Source: F22 sp963668535
GTDB taxonomy: Bacteria; Bacteroidota; Bacteroidia; Bacteroidales; Bacteroidaceae
DNA: 64,000 nucleotides
Direction: 5' to 3'
Assembly (NCBI GenBank): GCA_963668535.1
Contig: OY764867.1
Location: 2,232,001 to 2,296,000, forward strand
Position numbers and translations under genes: made by a program. Positions 28,121-37,055 of the stretch are shown in pieces; the stretch's first letter is position 1; every line of letters begins with the position of its first letter. The notes below the pieces were generated by a model that ran no database searches, had not been told where the DNA came from, and saw nothing but the letters and a program-made list of their open reading frames with translations.

Positions 28121-28420
28121 TAGTACGCCGAGCTTGTCGCAAGCACGTTCTAAAAAGTCACGCTCGATAGTAAGCTGACCTACTTTTTGTTCGAGAACAC
28201 GGATATGCTCATCTTTAGCGACGCTTTCTTCGCCATGATGTTCGCTACCAAATAAAGACTCAAGTTGAGAAAGAGCTTCTTTCTTCCATTGAACGATTTG
28301 ACTAGGAGCCACTTCAAAGCGGCGAGCCAACTCAGAGGTAGTCTCTTGTTCTTTTAAAGCTTCGCGAACTACGCGAGCCTTGAATTCACTGCTAAATTTA
28401 CGTCGTGATGCCGTAAGCAA
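28091..28420 (-). CDS. IS3-family transposase OrfA (copy 1)
   Basis: The 109-residue protein has an N-terminal helix-turn-helix (RKFSSEFKARVVREAL, TTSELARRFEVAPSQIVQWKK) and a leucine-zipper-like coiled coil (about 70-100). It ends just after an A8 run (near 28115-28122, minus strand). A -1 shift there would join it to OrfB as in other IS3 elements. The start is probably TTG-initiated; other copies have ATG two codons further on. Confidence 0.85.
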   Translation of the reverse strand: MLTASRRKFSSEFKARVVREALKEQETTSELARRFEVAPSQIVQWKKEALSQLESLFGSEHHGEESVAKDEHIRVLEQKVGQLTIERDFLERACDKLGVLKKSRSRAYQ

Positions 28421-28639
28421 AATTTTAGGGTTGCATCAAATGGTCGAAAAATATCGTTTCTTAGCAAGTGGTCCGAAATATGGGGGACATTATAGTCTGA
28501 AATATCAGATAAAATTTTAATTTTGTACGACTGTATTCAAATCCTTAAAGCTCAATGTGTGATTTGAGATTTTCATATTGAAGCAGTTTGGATTATTGAA
28601 TACTAAATCCCATTACTAATCAAAACAAAAAACATACAG

Positions 28640-29449
28640 ATGACAACCTTTTCAGAGAGATACGGCTATACAGCTGTAGAAGATATTGTTATAAAAGAAT
28701 CGATGCCAGAAACAGTTTGTAATACTATATGTACAGCTCTTGACAATCTAGAGGATAAAAGTTACTATTACAGTCTAAATTACGCTGTATGGGTGCATTT
28801 TATGAATAAAAGAAAGAAAGCTTATGATTTAAAACTGAAATCCAAGCAACGAAGTGTGTGCTGTGATTTCTTTTCTAACAGTATTCGTGAATGGTTCACG
28901 AAAATGAATTTACTTGAGTTTATATTACGCAATCTAGAGCGATTTGATAAAAGGGATTACAATAAATTCGTTGAATATTTAAACAAAAGATTTTCGGTTC
29001 TAAAGTATGGCTATAGGATTTGTGATACACAGGTTATACCGATAACTTCTGATGAAGAGCTTGAAGCAATCTCTCTTGCGTTAAAAGTAAATGATGACAA
29101 TATTAGGAATCATCTTAATAAGGCAATCACTTTATATAGTGACAAGGTTAAGCCCGATTATGCCAACTCAATCAAAGAGTCTATATCTGCCGTTGAAGCT
29201 TGCTGCCGTAGGATTACAGGTGAGTCAACATTGGGAGAAGCTTTGAAGAAGCTAGAAAATAAAAATGTCTTGATTCCTAGAATGCTAAAGTCCTCTTTTG
29301 AAAAATTGTACTATTATACAAATGCAAAGGACACTGGCATTCGTCATGCACTAATGGACGAAACAGGGGAGTATGTACCTAAGGGTGAAGAAGCTTTGTA
29401 TATGCTTGTTACATGTAGTGCATTTGTTAGCTATTTACTAGCCAAGTAA
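28640..29449 (+). CDS. AbiJ-NTD4-like abortive infection protein
   Basis: The 269-residue protein begins FSERYGYTAVEDIVIKESM, which resembles the AbiJ N-terminal domain 4 family. The C-terminal half has the abortive-infection C-terminal pattern SIKESISAVEACCRRITG, then GEALKKL and GIRHALMDE, similar to HEPN-type Abi_C domains. A -7-like TAATTTTG lies at 28518-28525. The gene stands 145 bp inside the IS3 copy 1 boundary and opens the defence island. Function as an abortive-infection effector is inferred from the family. Confidence 0.7.
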   Translation: MTTFSERYGYTAVEDIVIKESMPETVCNTICTALDNLEDKSYYYSLNYAVWVHFMNKRKKAYDLKLKSKQRSVCCDFFSNSIREWFTKMNLLEFILRNLERFDKRDYNKFVEYLNKRFSVLKYGYRICDTQVIPITSDEELEAISLALKVNDDNIRNHLNKAITLYSDKVKPDYANSIKESISAVEACCRRITGESTLGEALKKLENKNVLIPRMLKSSFEKLYYYTNAKDTGIRHALMDETGEYVPKGEEALYMLVTCSAFVSYLLAK

Positions 29450-29512
29450 CACAACATTTTTTTCTATGTAAGTCGTATAAATACTATGATAACCAATTAA
29501 AAAAACGGAGCA

Positions 29513-30535
29513 ATGAAATTAGGACATAAATACGTATCAGATACATCTGATTACAGCTATGATGCTCTTGAGCAAAACTATATATATGCTACACCATTCC
29601 ATGATCTAAATGATGTCCATGAGGCAATGTATGTTGATGAGGTTGTACCAGGAGTTAATAAAATAGCAAATTGGTTTGGTGTTGATTCGTCAAATGTTGT
29701 CCAAGCCTGGGATAAATTGAAGAGTCGTGATAGACTAGGAGTGTTTTCGTATACAACTACAAGAACGAATATACCGACAAACAATACCTTATGGACTCAT
29801 TATGCGAACGAGTCTAGAGGATACTGTATTGTGTATGATGTTGATATGCTAGAGAGTATTGTTCACCCCAGTTTTGTTAATCATGTAAATGTTAGATATC
29901 AGGAGAAACCGCCAACTGTGAGTGTTACTGATTTGAATAAATTGAAAAGAGGTGACTATAAGCAATTTGTACAAAAAATGTATGCTACTAAGAGTAAGGA
30001 TCATTCCCAGGAGAAGGAAGGGCGATTAATTTATGATATGGTTGGTCAAGTGCCATATGATAGAAATCCAATAAAGCAAGTTTATTTTGGTGCTCACTGT
30101 TCTGAGGAAACGAAAAGCAAAGTCATGTCTAAACTAAAAAAGAATAGGATTGACTATTATCAAATGCGTGTCAAGCAAGGAAGCTATAAGCTTGAACCTG
30201 TTGTTGTAAAAATGTCAAATCCGAATGATTATTTCTTACATGAATTTAAATATCAAATTATCTCCGAAGAGAAAAGTCACGCAGTAGAGAATTACCATAT
30301 CTGGTATAAGGATGAAGACAGGTCAATTGAAAGATTGAATAAGTTCGTAAAGTGTTTTAAAGAAGAATATGCTACCAATGATTCTGTAAATTTGTTCTTG
30401 TTCAGTATAAACATGCCAAAACCTCTGATAAAAACATTCTATTCTGAGGATGAAAAGGAAATGATAGAAGATTACTTTCTTGGAGCTGTAATTCTTGGAC
30501 TAGATGAAGTTATAACTGATCCTATGCTGCTATGA
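29513..30535 (+). CDS. DUF2971-family protein
   Basis: The 340-residue protein has the DUF2971 pattern: YIYATPFHDLNDVHE near the N-terminus (usual form N-x-F-NDP-E), then LWTHYANESRGYCIVYD (usual W-x-x-YA-x-x-x-x-G), and KDHSQEKEGRLIYD with the conserved W/Q-x-E-x-E region. Its C-terminal 120 residues are not recognised. DUF2971 proteins are common in defence islands, but their activity is not established. It is 63 bp after the AbiJ-like gene and 33 bp before the next, so the three probably form one transcript. Confidence 0.75.
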   Translation: MKLGHKYVSDTSDYSYDALEQNYIYATPFHDLNDVHEAMYVDEVVPGVNKIANWFGVDSSNVVQAWDKLKSRDRLGVFSYTTTRTNIPTNNTLWTHYANESRGYCIVYDVDMLESIVHPSFVNHVNVRYQEKPPTVSVTDLNKLKRGDYKQFVQKMYATKSKDHSQEKEGRLIYDMVGQVPYDRNPIKQVYFGAHCSEETKSKVMSKLKKNRIDYYQMRVKQGSYKLEPVVVKMSNPNDYFLHEFKYQIISEEKSHAVENYHIWYKDEDRSIERLNKFVKCFKEEYATNDSVNLFLFSINMPKPLIKTFYSEDEKEMIEDYFLGAVILGLDEVITDPMLL

Positions 30536-30568
30536 TTGCAGCTATAAGTTAAATATTGCTTGATGTAG

Positions 30569-32089
30569 ATGATGAATGAGATTCTTATGGCTCAAGAACA
30601 AAATATTACCATACAAGAAGTTATAGATACACGTACAAGGAAAGTGGTACCTTCCACTGTCCTTCTCAATCATTATAATCGATCATTAGATGCGAAAGCT
30701 GCGGCGCGAAAAGATGTTATAGATGCGATTGATGAAGGCAATCCTCTTTACTTATGTGCCTCTTGTCATGAACCAGTTAGGTTGAATGGTGGACATCCAG
30801 GTGAAGGCAAACGAGCATTATACTTCAAACATAATGAAAAGCATGATGGCTGTATCTACACTGACTATCTTGGATTAACTCAAGATGAAGTCAACAGCAT
30901 CAAGTTTCATGGTTTACAGGAAGGTGAAACACATCTATTACTCAAGGAGACTTTGGACGATGTACTGTCTAAAGAAGGATATGATGTCAAGCTTGAAAAA
31001 CGAGTTACTCTAATTAAAGAAATAGGAGAGTTCTCAGAAAAAAAGAATAAAAGGCTTTGGCGCCAACCTGATGTTCAAGCTTGTAATGAAAATCATAGCT
31101 TGATATTTGAAATACAGTTAGCAACGACATCAATAAATGTCATTAAAGCACGCATGGATTTTTATCAAGAGCGTGAAATGCATATCTTATGGGTCGTCTA
31201 TAATCTTGATGTAGAAAATACGAGTTTAAATTTTACTCAGGCAGATATCCTTGCGTATTGCAATAGAAACATATTTCAGCTAGATGATGAAATGATGATG
31301 TTATCAAAGGAAGAAGGTAAGTTACATATGAAATGCTGGTATAGGATTCCCTTTATTGAAAATAATGATATTGCATATAAATGGGGTAGTGAAGTCGTTA
31401 CTCTGGATGATTTATTTTATGACAATGAGCCGTTTATAGCTTATTATTACGATAGCGAAGGTGAAGAAGTAAAGCTTACCCAAGAGAATAAACTTCTTAG
31501 TAGTGATCTATCCTATTATGACATATACACTGATGGTAAACTTGACCTAGATAAGTCGAGTAAATTAACTTTGGACGAATTTATTGAGATTTTGAGTCCT
31601 TTGAGTCTTAATGAAATATGTAAAGTTGGAGAAGCATTCTTAGAAGAAGTACGTAGTTTTCCAAAGACAAATGACTTGAAGAATGAGTATAAAAAGGTAG
31701 AGTTAGAACAACTGTTTTATATCTCCTTCCTAAAAAGGATACAAACCCAAGTAAAGAACAACGATACGGCTGAACGATTACGAAAGAATTTGAGTGACAA
31801 GCACGTGCTTAAGTTCTTTACCAAGCTTGCCAGCTATCCATTTAGGCAGGTTATAGGTACTTATAATGCTGACTTAAAAGGTCTCACTGAATCTTTCTGT
31901 ACGTACTATATGAAGTATGCGCATATAGTAGCAGCTATGATTAGAGTATTTGGCTTTGAAGAGGACTTGTCTTCAAGTTATAAACGCCTTGATCAATTTA
32001 TGAAAACAAACGGTACTTCTCATGATTTGGATGTGCTAGCAACAACATTGTTTCAAAAGCTAGACATAAGTGATTTGAAGTGGTTTTGA
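30569..32089 (+). CDS. CoiA/DUF6035-like protein: zinc finger plus putative nuclease
   Basis: The 506-residue protein has a zinc-binding segment (CASCHEPV, then FKHNEKHDGC; about residues 63-97). A putative PD-(D/E)xK nuclease core follows: RQPDVQA, then LIFEIQLATT (about 167-190), with the E-x-Q variant typical of CoiA-like nucleases. The C-terminal 250 residues are helical and not recognised. The order zinc finger then nuclease resembles DUF6035/competence CoiA relatives. In-frame ATGs at 30569, 30572 and 30590 are possible starts. It sits in the island before SIR2-HerA with a 146-bp gap, so it is likely a separate unit. Confidence 0.6.
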   Translation: MMNEILMAQEQNITIQEVIDTRTRKVVPSTVLLNHYNRSLDAKAAARKDVIDAIDEGNPLYLCASCHEPVRLNGGHPGEGKRALYFKHNEKHDGCIYTDYLGLTQDEVNSIKFHGLQEGETHLLLKETLDDVLSKEGYDVKLEKRVTLIKEIGEFSEKKNKRLWRQPDVQACNENHSLIFEIQLATTSINVIKARMDFYQEREMHILWVVYNLDVENTSLNFTQADILAYCNRNIFQLDDEMMMLSKEEGKLHMKCWYRIPFIENNDIAYKWGSEVVTLDDLFYDNEPFIAYYYDSEGEEVKLTQENKLLSSDLSYYDIYTDGKLDLDKSSKLTLDEFIEILSPLSLNEICKVGEAFLEEVRSFPKTNDLKNEYKKVELEQLFYISFLKRIQTQVKNNDTAERLRKNLSDKHVLKFFTKLASYPFRQVIGTYNADLKGLTESFCTYYMKYAHIVAAMIRVFGFEEDLSSSYKRLDQFMKTNGTSHDLDVLATTLFQKLDISDLKWF

Positions 32090-32235
32090 TGATTTAGGGG
32101 GTAAATCCCCGCTAAAACCGTCCTAAATACCGCCAAATATGAAAGAGTCAAGTTATTGTCAAGTAGTTTGTGATGCAGTTACTGATGATATGTGATAACT
32201 TTGAACTTTAAATCAAAAATATAGTTATACCCAAT

Positions 32236-33474
32236 ATGAATATCAATACTCTATTGCAGATGGTTCAATCTGCTAATGTTAACTTCTTAGTTGGTTCAGG
32301 AGTTTCTGCACCTTATCTAAAGGTACTTGGAAATGTAGAACAATGGTTGCATGAATTGGAAAAAAAAGAAAATCTAGATGAGAAGGAGGCTTTGATAAAG
32401 AAATTTGTTCAGGCATCTATACTTAAATCTTATATTGATGGAGTTATGGCACCTAACCGAGACGACTATTACTTGCGCGATGAAGACTTAAAAAAAGACT
32501 TCGATATAAAACTAGGTGAGTACAAGTCTTTTTTAACAACATGGCACGGAATCATGAGCAAGAGAGGCGTGAAATTGATATCTAAACAAATGAATATCTT
32601 TACTACAAATATTGATATCTTTTTCGAAAGAGCAGCTGAAAGGGTGCTGGTTGAAATGAATGATGGTTTTAGTGGTGGATTAAGCCCTTCTTTTAGCGAG
32701 AACAACTTTCACAAATCAATTAATAAAAGTTCTATGTTTTATCATCATAATGCTGAGGTTCCAGTCTTTAATTTACAAAAGATCCATGGTTCTATACATT
32801 GGAAAAAGGATAGCAATTTTACAATAATTAAAAAGGATACTGAATTACGTGTATTACAAAATGTAATTCTAAAACTTAAGTATATAAATAGACCTGTACC
32901 GTATGATATCTCTAGTTTTACAGGAAATACACAGCAGCAGATTAGAGAAGCTTTGGAAAAGGGCTATGAAGATTGGAATGATATAGAGAAACAAGAGGAA
33001 AAAATAAAAACTTTTATATCTGCCTATGACGATTTAGTAATGATAAATCCGACAAAAGCTAAATTTAGTTCATCTGTTATTGACTTGCACTTTTATGAAC
33101 TGATGAGACTTATGTCTAACAGCTTAGAGAAGGAGAATAGTTTGTTATTTGTTATGGGGTTCTCGTTCGCTGATGAGCATTTAGCAGAAATAATCATGCG
33201 TTCTTTAAATGCAAATCCGACATTGCTTATGGTCGTCTTTCTCTATAAGGATACAGAATTAAGTGCATTCAAAGGTAAGCTAAAAAAAGTAGCAAACAAT
33301 AGTAATGTCGTTTTCCTAACCCCTCAACGATTTACTAATGCTAATATGGAAGAACCAGATTTAGTTCTTAATAAAGACCGTATTAAAGTTGATACTTTTG
33401 ATTTGGAGTCAATTAACAGAGTTTTTGCTAATATAGATAGTAGAATCCCTATACGATTGAATCATGGAAAATAA
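32236..33474 (+). CDS. SIR2-family NADase, defence effector
   Basis: The 412-residue protein has the SIR2 fold motifs: FLVGSGVSAP (about residues 18-27), IFTTNIDIFFE (about 122-132), LQKIHGSIHW (about 180-190) and GFSFADEHL (about 309-317). Length and gene order match the SIR2-HerA anti-phage system, in which SIR2 consumes NAD+ when phage is sensed. The HerA gene overlaps its end by 11 bp, so the two are coupled. A -7-like TAACTTTG (32196-32203) precedes it. Confidence 0.9.
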   Translation: MNINTLLQMVQSANVNFLVGSGVSAPYLKVLGNVEQWLHELEKKENLDEKEALIKKFVQASILKSYIDGVMAPNRDDYYLRDEDLKKDFDIKLGEYKSFLTTWHGIMSKRGVKLISKQMNIFTTNIDIFFERAAERVLVEMNDGFSGGLSPSFSENNFHKSINKSSMFYHHNAEVPVFNLQKIHGSIHWKKDSNFTIIKKDTELRVLQNVILKLKYINRPVPYDISSFTGNTQQQIREALEKGYEDWNDIEKQEEKIKTFISAYDDLVMINPTKAKFSSSVIDLHFYELMRLMSNSLEKENSLLFVMGFSFADEHLAEIIMRSLNANPTLLMVVFLYKDTELSAFKGKLKKVANNSNVVFLTPQRFTNANMEEPDLVLNKDRIKVDTFDLESINRVFANIDSRIPIRLNHGK

Positions 33475-35443
33475 TTCTAATTTAAATGACAAACAGATTC
33501 TTTTAGAACAATCTGTGTTGAAGGTAGGCAAGGTGGTGGCAGTTCTTGGAACACAAGTGAGAGTTGAGGTTGACAAAGAGAAAAATGCATCGCACTTGCT
33601 GTATAATGGGCAATTACTGAAAAATATTTCAGTTGGTAGCTATATAAAAATAATCAAAGGGTTTACTCCTATAATTGGAAAAGTGGAAGAGGAGTTTGTT
33701 GAGGAGGATGTACGAAATACAACAACTAGTTCACAGATTCATAGAATTAAACGCGTACTTAGCGTTACATTACTCGGATTTATAAGTAATCAGTATAGAT
33801 ATATTCGTGGAATAAATGAATTGCCTTTACTTGATAATGAATGTTATCTTCTAACTTCAGATGAGTTTGAGTTAATCCATAGGTTTGTAAATAATCCAGA
33901 AGACCCTACTTTACTTATAGGTGCTTTGTCTTCTGACCCTTTAACAGAAATAAGACTTGGTGTTGATTCTTTATTCTCAAGTCATATTGGTATTTTTGGG
34001 AATACAGGTAGTGGTAAATCGTATACTTTAGCAAAGTTGTATAGCGAGTTGTTTCTCAAATATAACGCAATGCCAAATTTTAGAACTAAGGCCAAGTTTC
34101 TCTTTTTTGACTTTAATGGAGAGTACTCAAGTGATGGTGCTGTGTGGAGTGAAAAGAAAGTGTATAGAATAAATACTCACACACAAGAAGGCGAAGATAA
34201 AATCCCTCTTTCTGAACGTAGTCTATTGTCAATCGAAATACTTACTATTTTGGCAAATGCTACAGAGAAGACACAAAGACCGTTTATAAATCGTTGTATT
34301 AAAACTTATCATTATATGATGAGGGATTTTCAGTTAACTCGTAAAGACGACTTGAACGAGTTTTCAATATATAAATACAGCTACAAATATGGTTGCGATT
34401 TCGATTTGTTTGAAATACATTTAAAAAGTACATTAGTGAATATTTTACATCTATCAGACCGGGAGAAAGGGATGTTATTGTTAAGTTATTACAAATATAT
34501 TCTTCCTGTTACATTGGATGAGTTTGAAAATGAACGAAATGTCACAGAACAAATATCTTTTCATAATACTAATGGCTATTTCTATTTTGACCGTGGTGGG
34601 GAGGCTTTTAGAAATGATTTTAATAATTCAGACTTACACTTACAAACGTACATCTATGAATTAATAGATAACTATAAAAAACCTCTCGATTCATTTGAGT
34701 TTTTTATACATGTTATGTATTTTCAATTAATACAAGATGTACTTCATAATTATGCGATAAATGAGCACATTGCTCCTGCTATCAACAAAATGAAGAGTGC
34801 ATCGAAAAATATAAGAAAGATTTTTGATACTTCTGAAAGGGAAAGAGATGATGATGAATTGTGGGGAGGGAAAAATATTATGGTTATTGACCTTAATAAT
34901 GCGAATACTGATACTAAAAAGTTATTACCGCTAATTATAGCAAAGAACTTTTATGAGTCACACAAGCTTAATAGAAATGATAATGATACTTATTTCAATC
35001 TCATTATAGATGAAGCACACAATGTATTGTCATATCAATCTAAACGTGAGAATGAAGATTGGAAAGACTATCGTTTAGAAGTTTTTGAAGAGATTATTAA
35101 GGAAGGACGTAAGTTTGGGGCATTTATGACTATTGCAAGTCAGCGCCCTTCTGATATATCTGGAACAATTATATCACAGCTACACAATTACTTTATTCAT
35201 CGTTTAGTTAATGAGCATGATATTAATCAAGTTAGAAACAGTATATCATACCTAGATAAAGTTTCAGCAGCTCAGCTTCCAATACTATCAACAGGAGTCT
35301 GTATTGTTACAGGTCAGCAAACTGAGATGCCTATTCTAGTGAAGATTCATTTGATTAAAAATGAGTATATTCCAAACAATGAGACAATAAAGTTAGTTGG
35401 AATTTGGGACCCTCATATTTCAAGTGCTAATGAAGAACAATAA
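33464..35443 (+). CDS. HerA-family hexameric ATPase/helicase of SIR2-HerA
   Basis: The 659-residue protein has a HAS-barrel-like N-terminal beta domain (about 18-75) and the HerA/FtsK ATPase core. Walker A is GNTGSGKS (about 178-185), followed by FLFFDFNGEYS. Walker B is LIIDEAHNVL (about 510-520), and the sensor region IASQRPSDIS follows. It starts inside the SIR2 gene and shares its operon. In this system the HerA hexamer assembles with SIR2 and controls the response; defence is inferred from the known pair. Confidence 0.92.
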   Translation: MENNSNLNDKQILLEQSVLKVGKVVAVLGTQVRVEVDKEKNASHLLYNGQLLKNISVGSYIKIIKGFTPIIGKVEEEFVEEDVRNTTTSSQIHRIKRVLSVTLLGFISNQYRYIRGINELPLLDNECYLLTSDEFELIHRFVNNPEDPTLLIGALSSDPLTEIRLGVDSLFSSHIGIFGNTGSGKSYTLAKLYSELFLKYNAMPNFRTKAKFLFFDFNGEYSSDGAVWSEKKVYRINTHTQEGEDKIPLSERSLLSIEILTILANATEKTQRPFINRCIKTYHYMMRDFQLTRKDDLNEFSIYKYSYKYGCDFDLFEIHLKSTLVNILHLSDREKGMLLLSYYKYILPVTLDEFENERNVTEQISFHNTNGYFYFDRGGEAFRNDFNNSDLHLQTYIYELIDNYKKPLDSFEFFIHVMYFQLIQDVLHNYAINEHIAPAINKMKSASKNIRKIFDTSERERDDDELWGGKNIMVIDLNNANTDTKKLLPLIIAKNFYESHKLNRNDNDTYFNLIIDEAHNVLSYQSKRENEDWKDYRLEVFEEIIKEGRKFGAFMTIASQRPSDISGTIISQLHNYFIHRLVNEHDINQVRNSISYLDKVSAAQLPILSTGVCIVTGQQTEMPILVKIHLIKNEYIPNNETIKLVGIWDPHISSANEEQ

Positions 35444-35450
35444 TAGAATT

Positions 35451-35735
35451 ATGAATTATACAGAAAGTTCCCTTTATAAGAAAGCGTTTGATGATGCTGA
35501 AAACAATTCTCAAGTACGAAGGTTAAGAGATCAGTTTGAGCATTTTAGAACAAACATGGCTTATATTCTTAATAAAATTCGAGAAGAACAACCAACATTG
35601 ACTTTGCACAATTATGAACATATTGATGAGTTGTGGTACATATCTTCATTAATCGTTGGTGATGGTCATGTATACTGTCCCCCATATTTCAGACCATTTG
35701 CTAAATGTGAAAGATATAAGGTGCTCTTTTTTTGA
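35451..35735 (+). pseudogene. N-terminal fragment of HD-domain-type protein, cut by IS remnant
   Basis: The start at 35451 lies 7 bp after the HerA stop. About 74 native residues remain: QFEHFRTNMAYILNKI, then LTLHNYEHIDELWYISSLI, the early part of an HD-type domain as found in HD plus HATPase proteins near defence genes. At 35675 the reading frame enters an IS3-family terminal sequence and then stops. The rest of the gene is missing, so it is probably a non-functional third member of the SIR2-HerA operon. Confidence 0.65.
35675..35705 (+). mobile_element. Remnant of IS3-family left end
   Basis: TATA (35671-35674) and one base precede TGTCCCCCATATTTC, which continues into AGACCATTTGCTAA. This matches the orfA-side end of copies 1-3 at all but two of about 31 positions and then diverges. 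Only the terminal piece remains, so a deletion followed insertion. Confidence 0.8.
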
Positions 35736-35753
35736 TTAGTAGGTTATCTGTTT

Positions 35754-36939
35754 TCAAAACTCCCTTCTCCTCATCCTCTCCACCCACCCACAATAACTAT
35801 CCACTATCCCTTCCAAAACCATTACTCTATCTACGTTTTTGGGATAGTATCGCTGTTCGCTGTACACGGCCATGTTGGCTTGGATATGCATCATTAGTTC
35901 CATATCTTCGATAGATAGCTCCTTTTGGTGCACAAGATGATGGATGATTTTATTTAGAGCAGGAATCATTAAGTTGGGTATCCTTAGTGGTGTTGGTGTG
36001 TGTGCATGGACATTGTCATCTTCCACAATCATTTCTAACAGTACGGTGGCGACAATATCTGTTTCCAGTGCGACCACTTCGTTGACTGTGGAACCTACGT
36101 ACCGCATCTTTTTATCGACGTGACACCAGTGGTCATGCCATTCCTTATCAACAGGAATGTCCAACACGATGGGGTAGGCTCCTCGATAAGGTATGGCACA
36201 TGTTGTAGCATCATTGAAGGATGTTTTTGAGGAAGATGCCTTTGAACCAGAAGGTTTTGAAGTCCCCTTTAAAGCAGTCCCCTTTAAAGAACCGTTTGCA
36301 GCAGCTCTCTCCAGCTCACGCATCACGTCCTCAACGACCAAGCCCGTACGTGTACACAATTCCTCTACATACCCACGTCGATACAAGTGATCACTAATCT
36401 TGGCAATCGCTTCAATCACTCGCTTCTGGCCAGCGACTTTCACAGGCACATCTGCTCCAGCAGGAATACATCCCAAGATGTACCCTACGAAGTCCTCACA
36501 CAAATCTTCTACACATGTAGAAGTGCTTGAAGCAGACAACAGAAACTCTGCGGGATCCACTCCCTTGGGCAGTCTCACTACATCCACCACCATACCGCCT
36601 GCTAGCAATACATCAATGGCTCGTATGGCGGCTTTCTGTCCTGGTGCATCCCCATCAAAGAGGACTACTATGTGCCTGGTATATGGCTTGAGCAGACGTA
36701 CCTGTTGCGCAGTGAGTGCGGTGCCACAAGTGCCCACACAATTGGTGTAGCCATGCTGATGCATCATCAATACATCTGTATAACCCTCCACCAGATAGGC
36801 TGCTTGCTTGCGGGTAATGGCTCCTTTAGCTAAATGCAATCCATACAGCAGATTGCTTTTTTTGTACATATCCGATTCCGCCGAATTGAGATACTTCGCT
36901 TCGGGGGTGGCAGGGGCACAGGGAGACATGAGAGACGTT
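35754..36939 (-). pseudogene. DnaG-type primase, 3' part (interrupted by IS21 element)
   Basis: This is the C-terminal two-thirds of a primase. It has the KYLNSAES motif, the Toprim Glu motif VEGYTDVLMM and the acidic motif VVLFDGDAPGQKA. A low-complexity Lys/Ser linker and a helicase-binding-like C-terminal region follow. Removing the IS (36940-39464) and one 5-bp duplicate joins it in frame to the 5' part, giving a 595-residue primase. Left alone, an ORF from 37001 starts inside the IS end and lacks the zinc finger. It ends 18 bp from the truncated HD gene. Confidence 0.9.
36935..36939. repeat. Target duplication of IS21-family insertion, left copy
   Basis: ACGTT at 36935-36939 is repeated at 39465-39469, directly outside both IS ends. 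Confidence 0.85.
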
Positions 36940-37055
36940 TGTAATGTGTATCTTTGAAGCGCCCTAAATGTGTAACGTAAAAGCGCCACGGTAAGTGTCA
37001 AAAAAAGAGGTAATCTTTTTGTATCTTTGTGTGACCAAACCCAAAATACAAATTT

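Larger units (their letters stand above)
27349..28490 (-). mobile_element. IS3-family element, copy 1 (minus orientation)
   Basis: The ends are imperfect inverted repeats of about 22 bp: TGTCCCCCATATTTCGGACC at the orfA end and TGTACCCCTATTTTAGGACC at the orfB end. TATA flanks both sides (27345-27348 and 28491-28494) and reads as a 4-bp target duplication. It holds intact orfA and a frameshifted orfB. Two more copies lie at 47483-48559 and 53858-54995, and a remnant at 35675. Confidence 0.9.
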
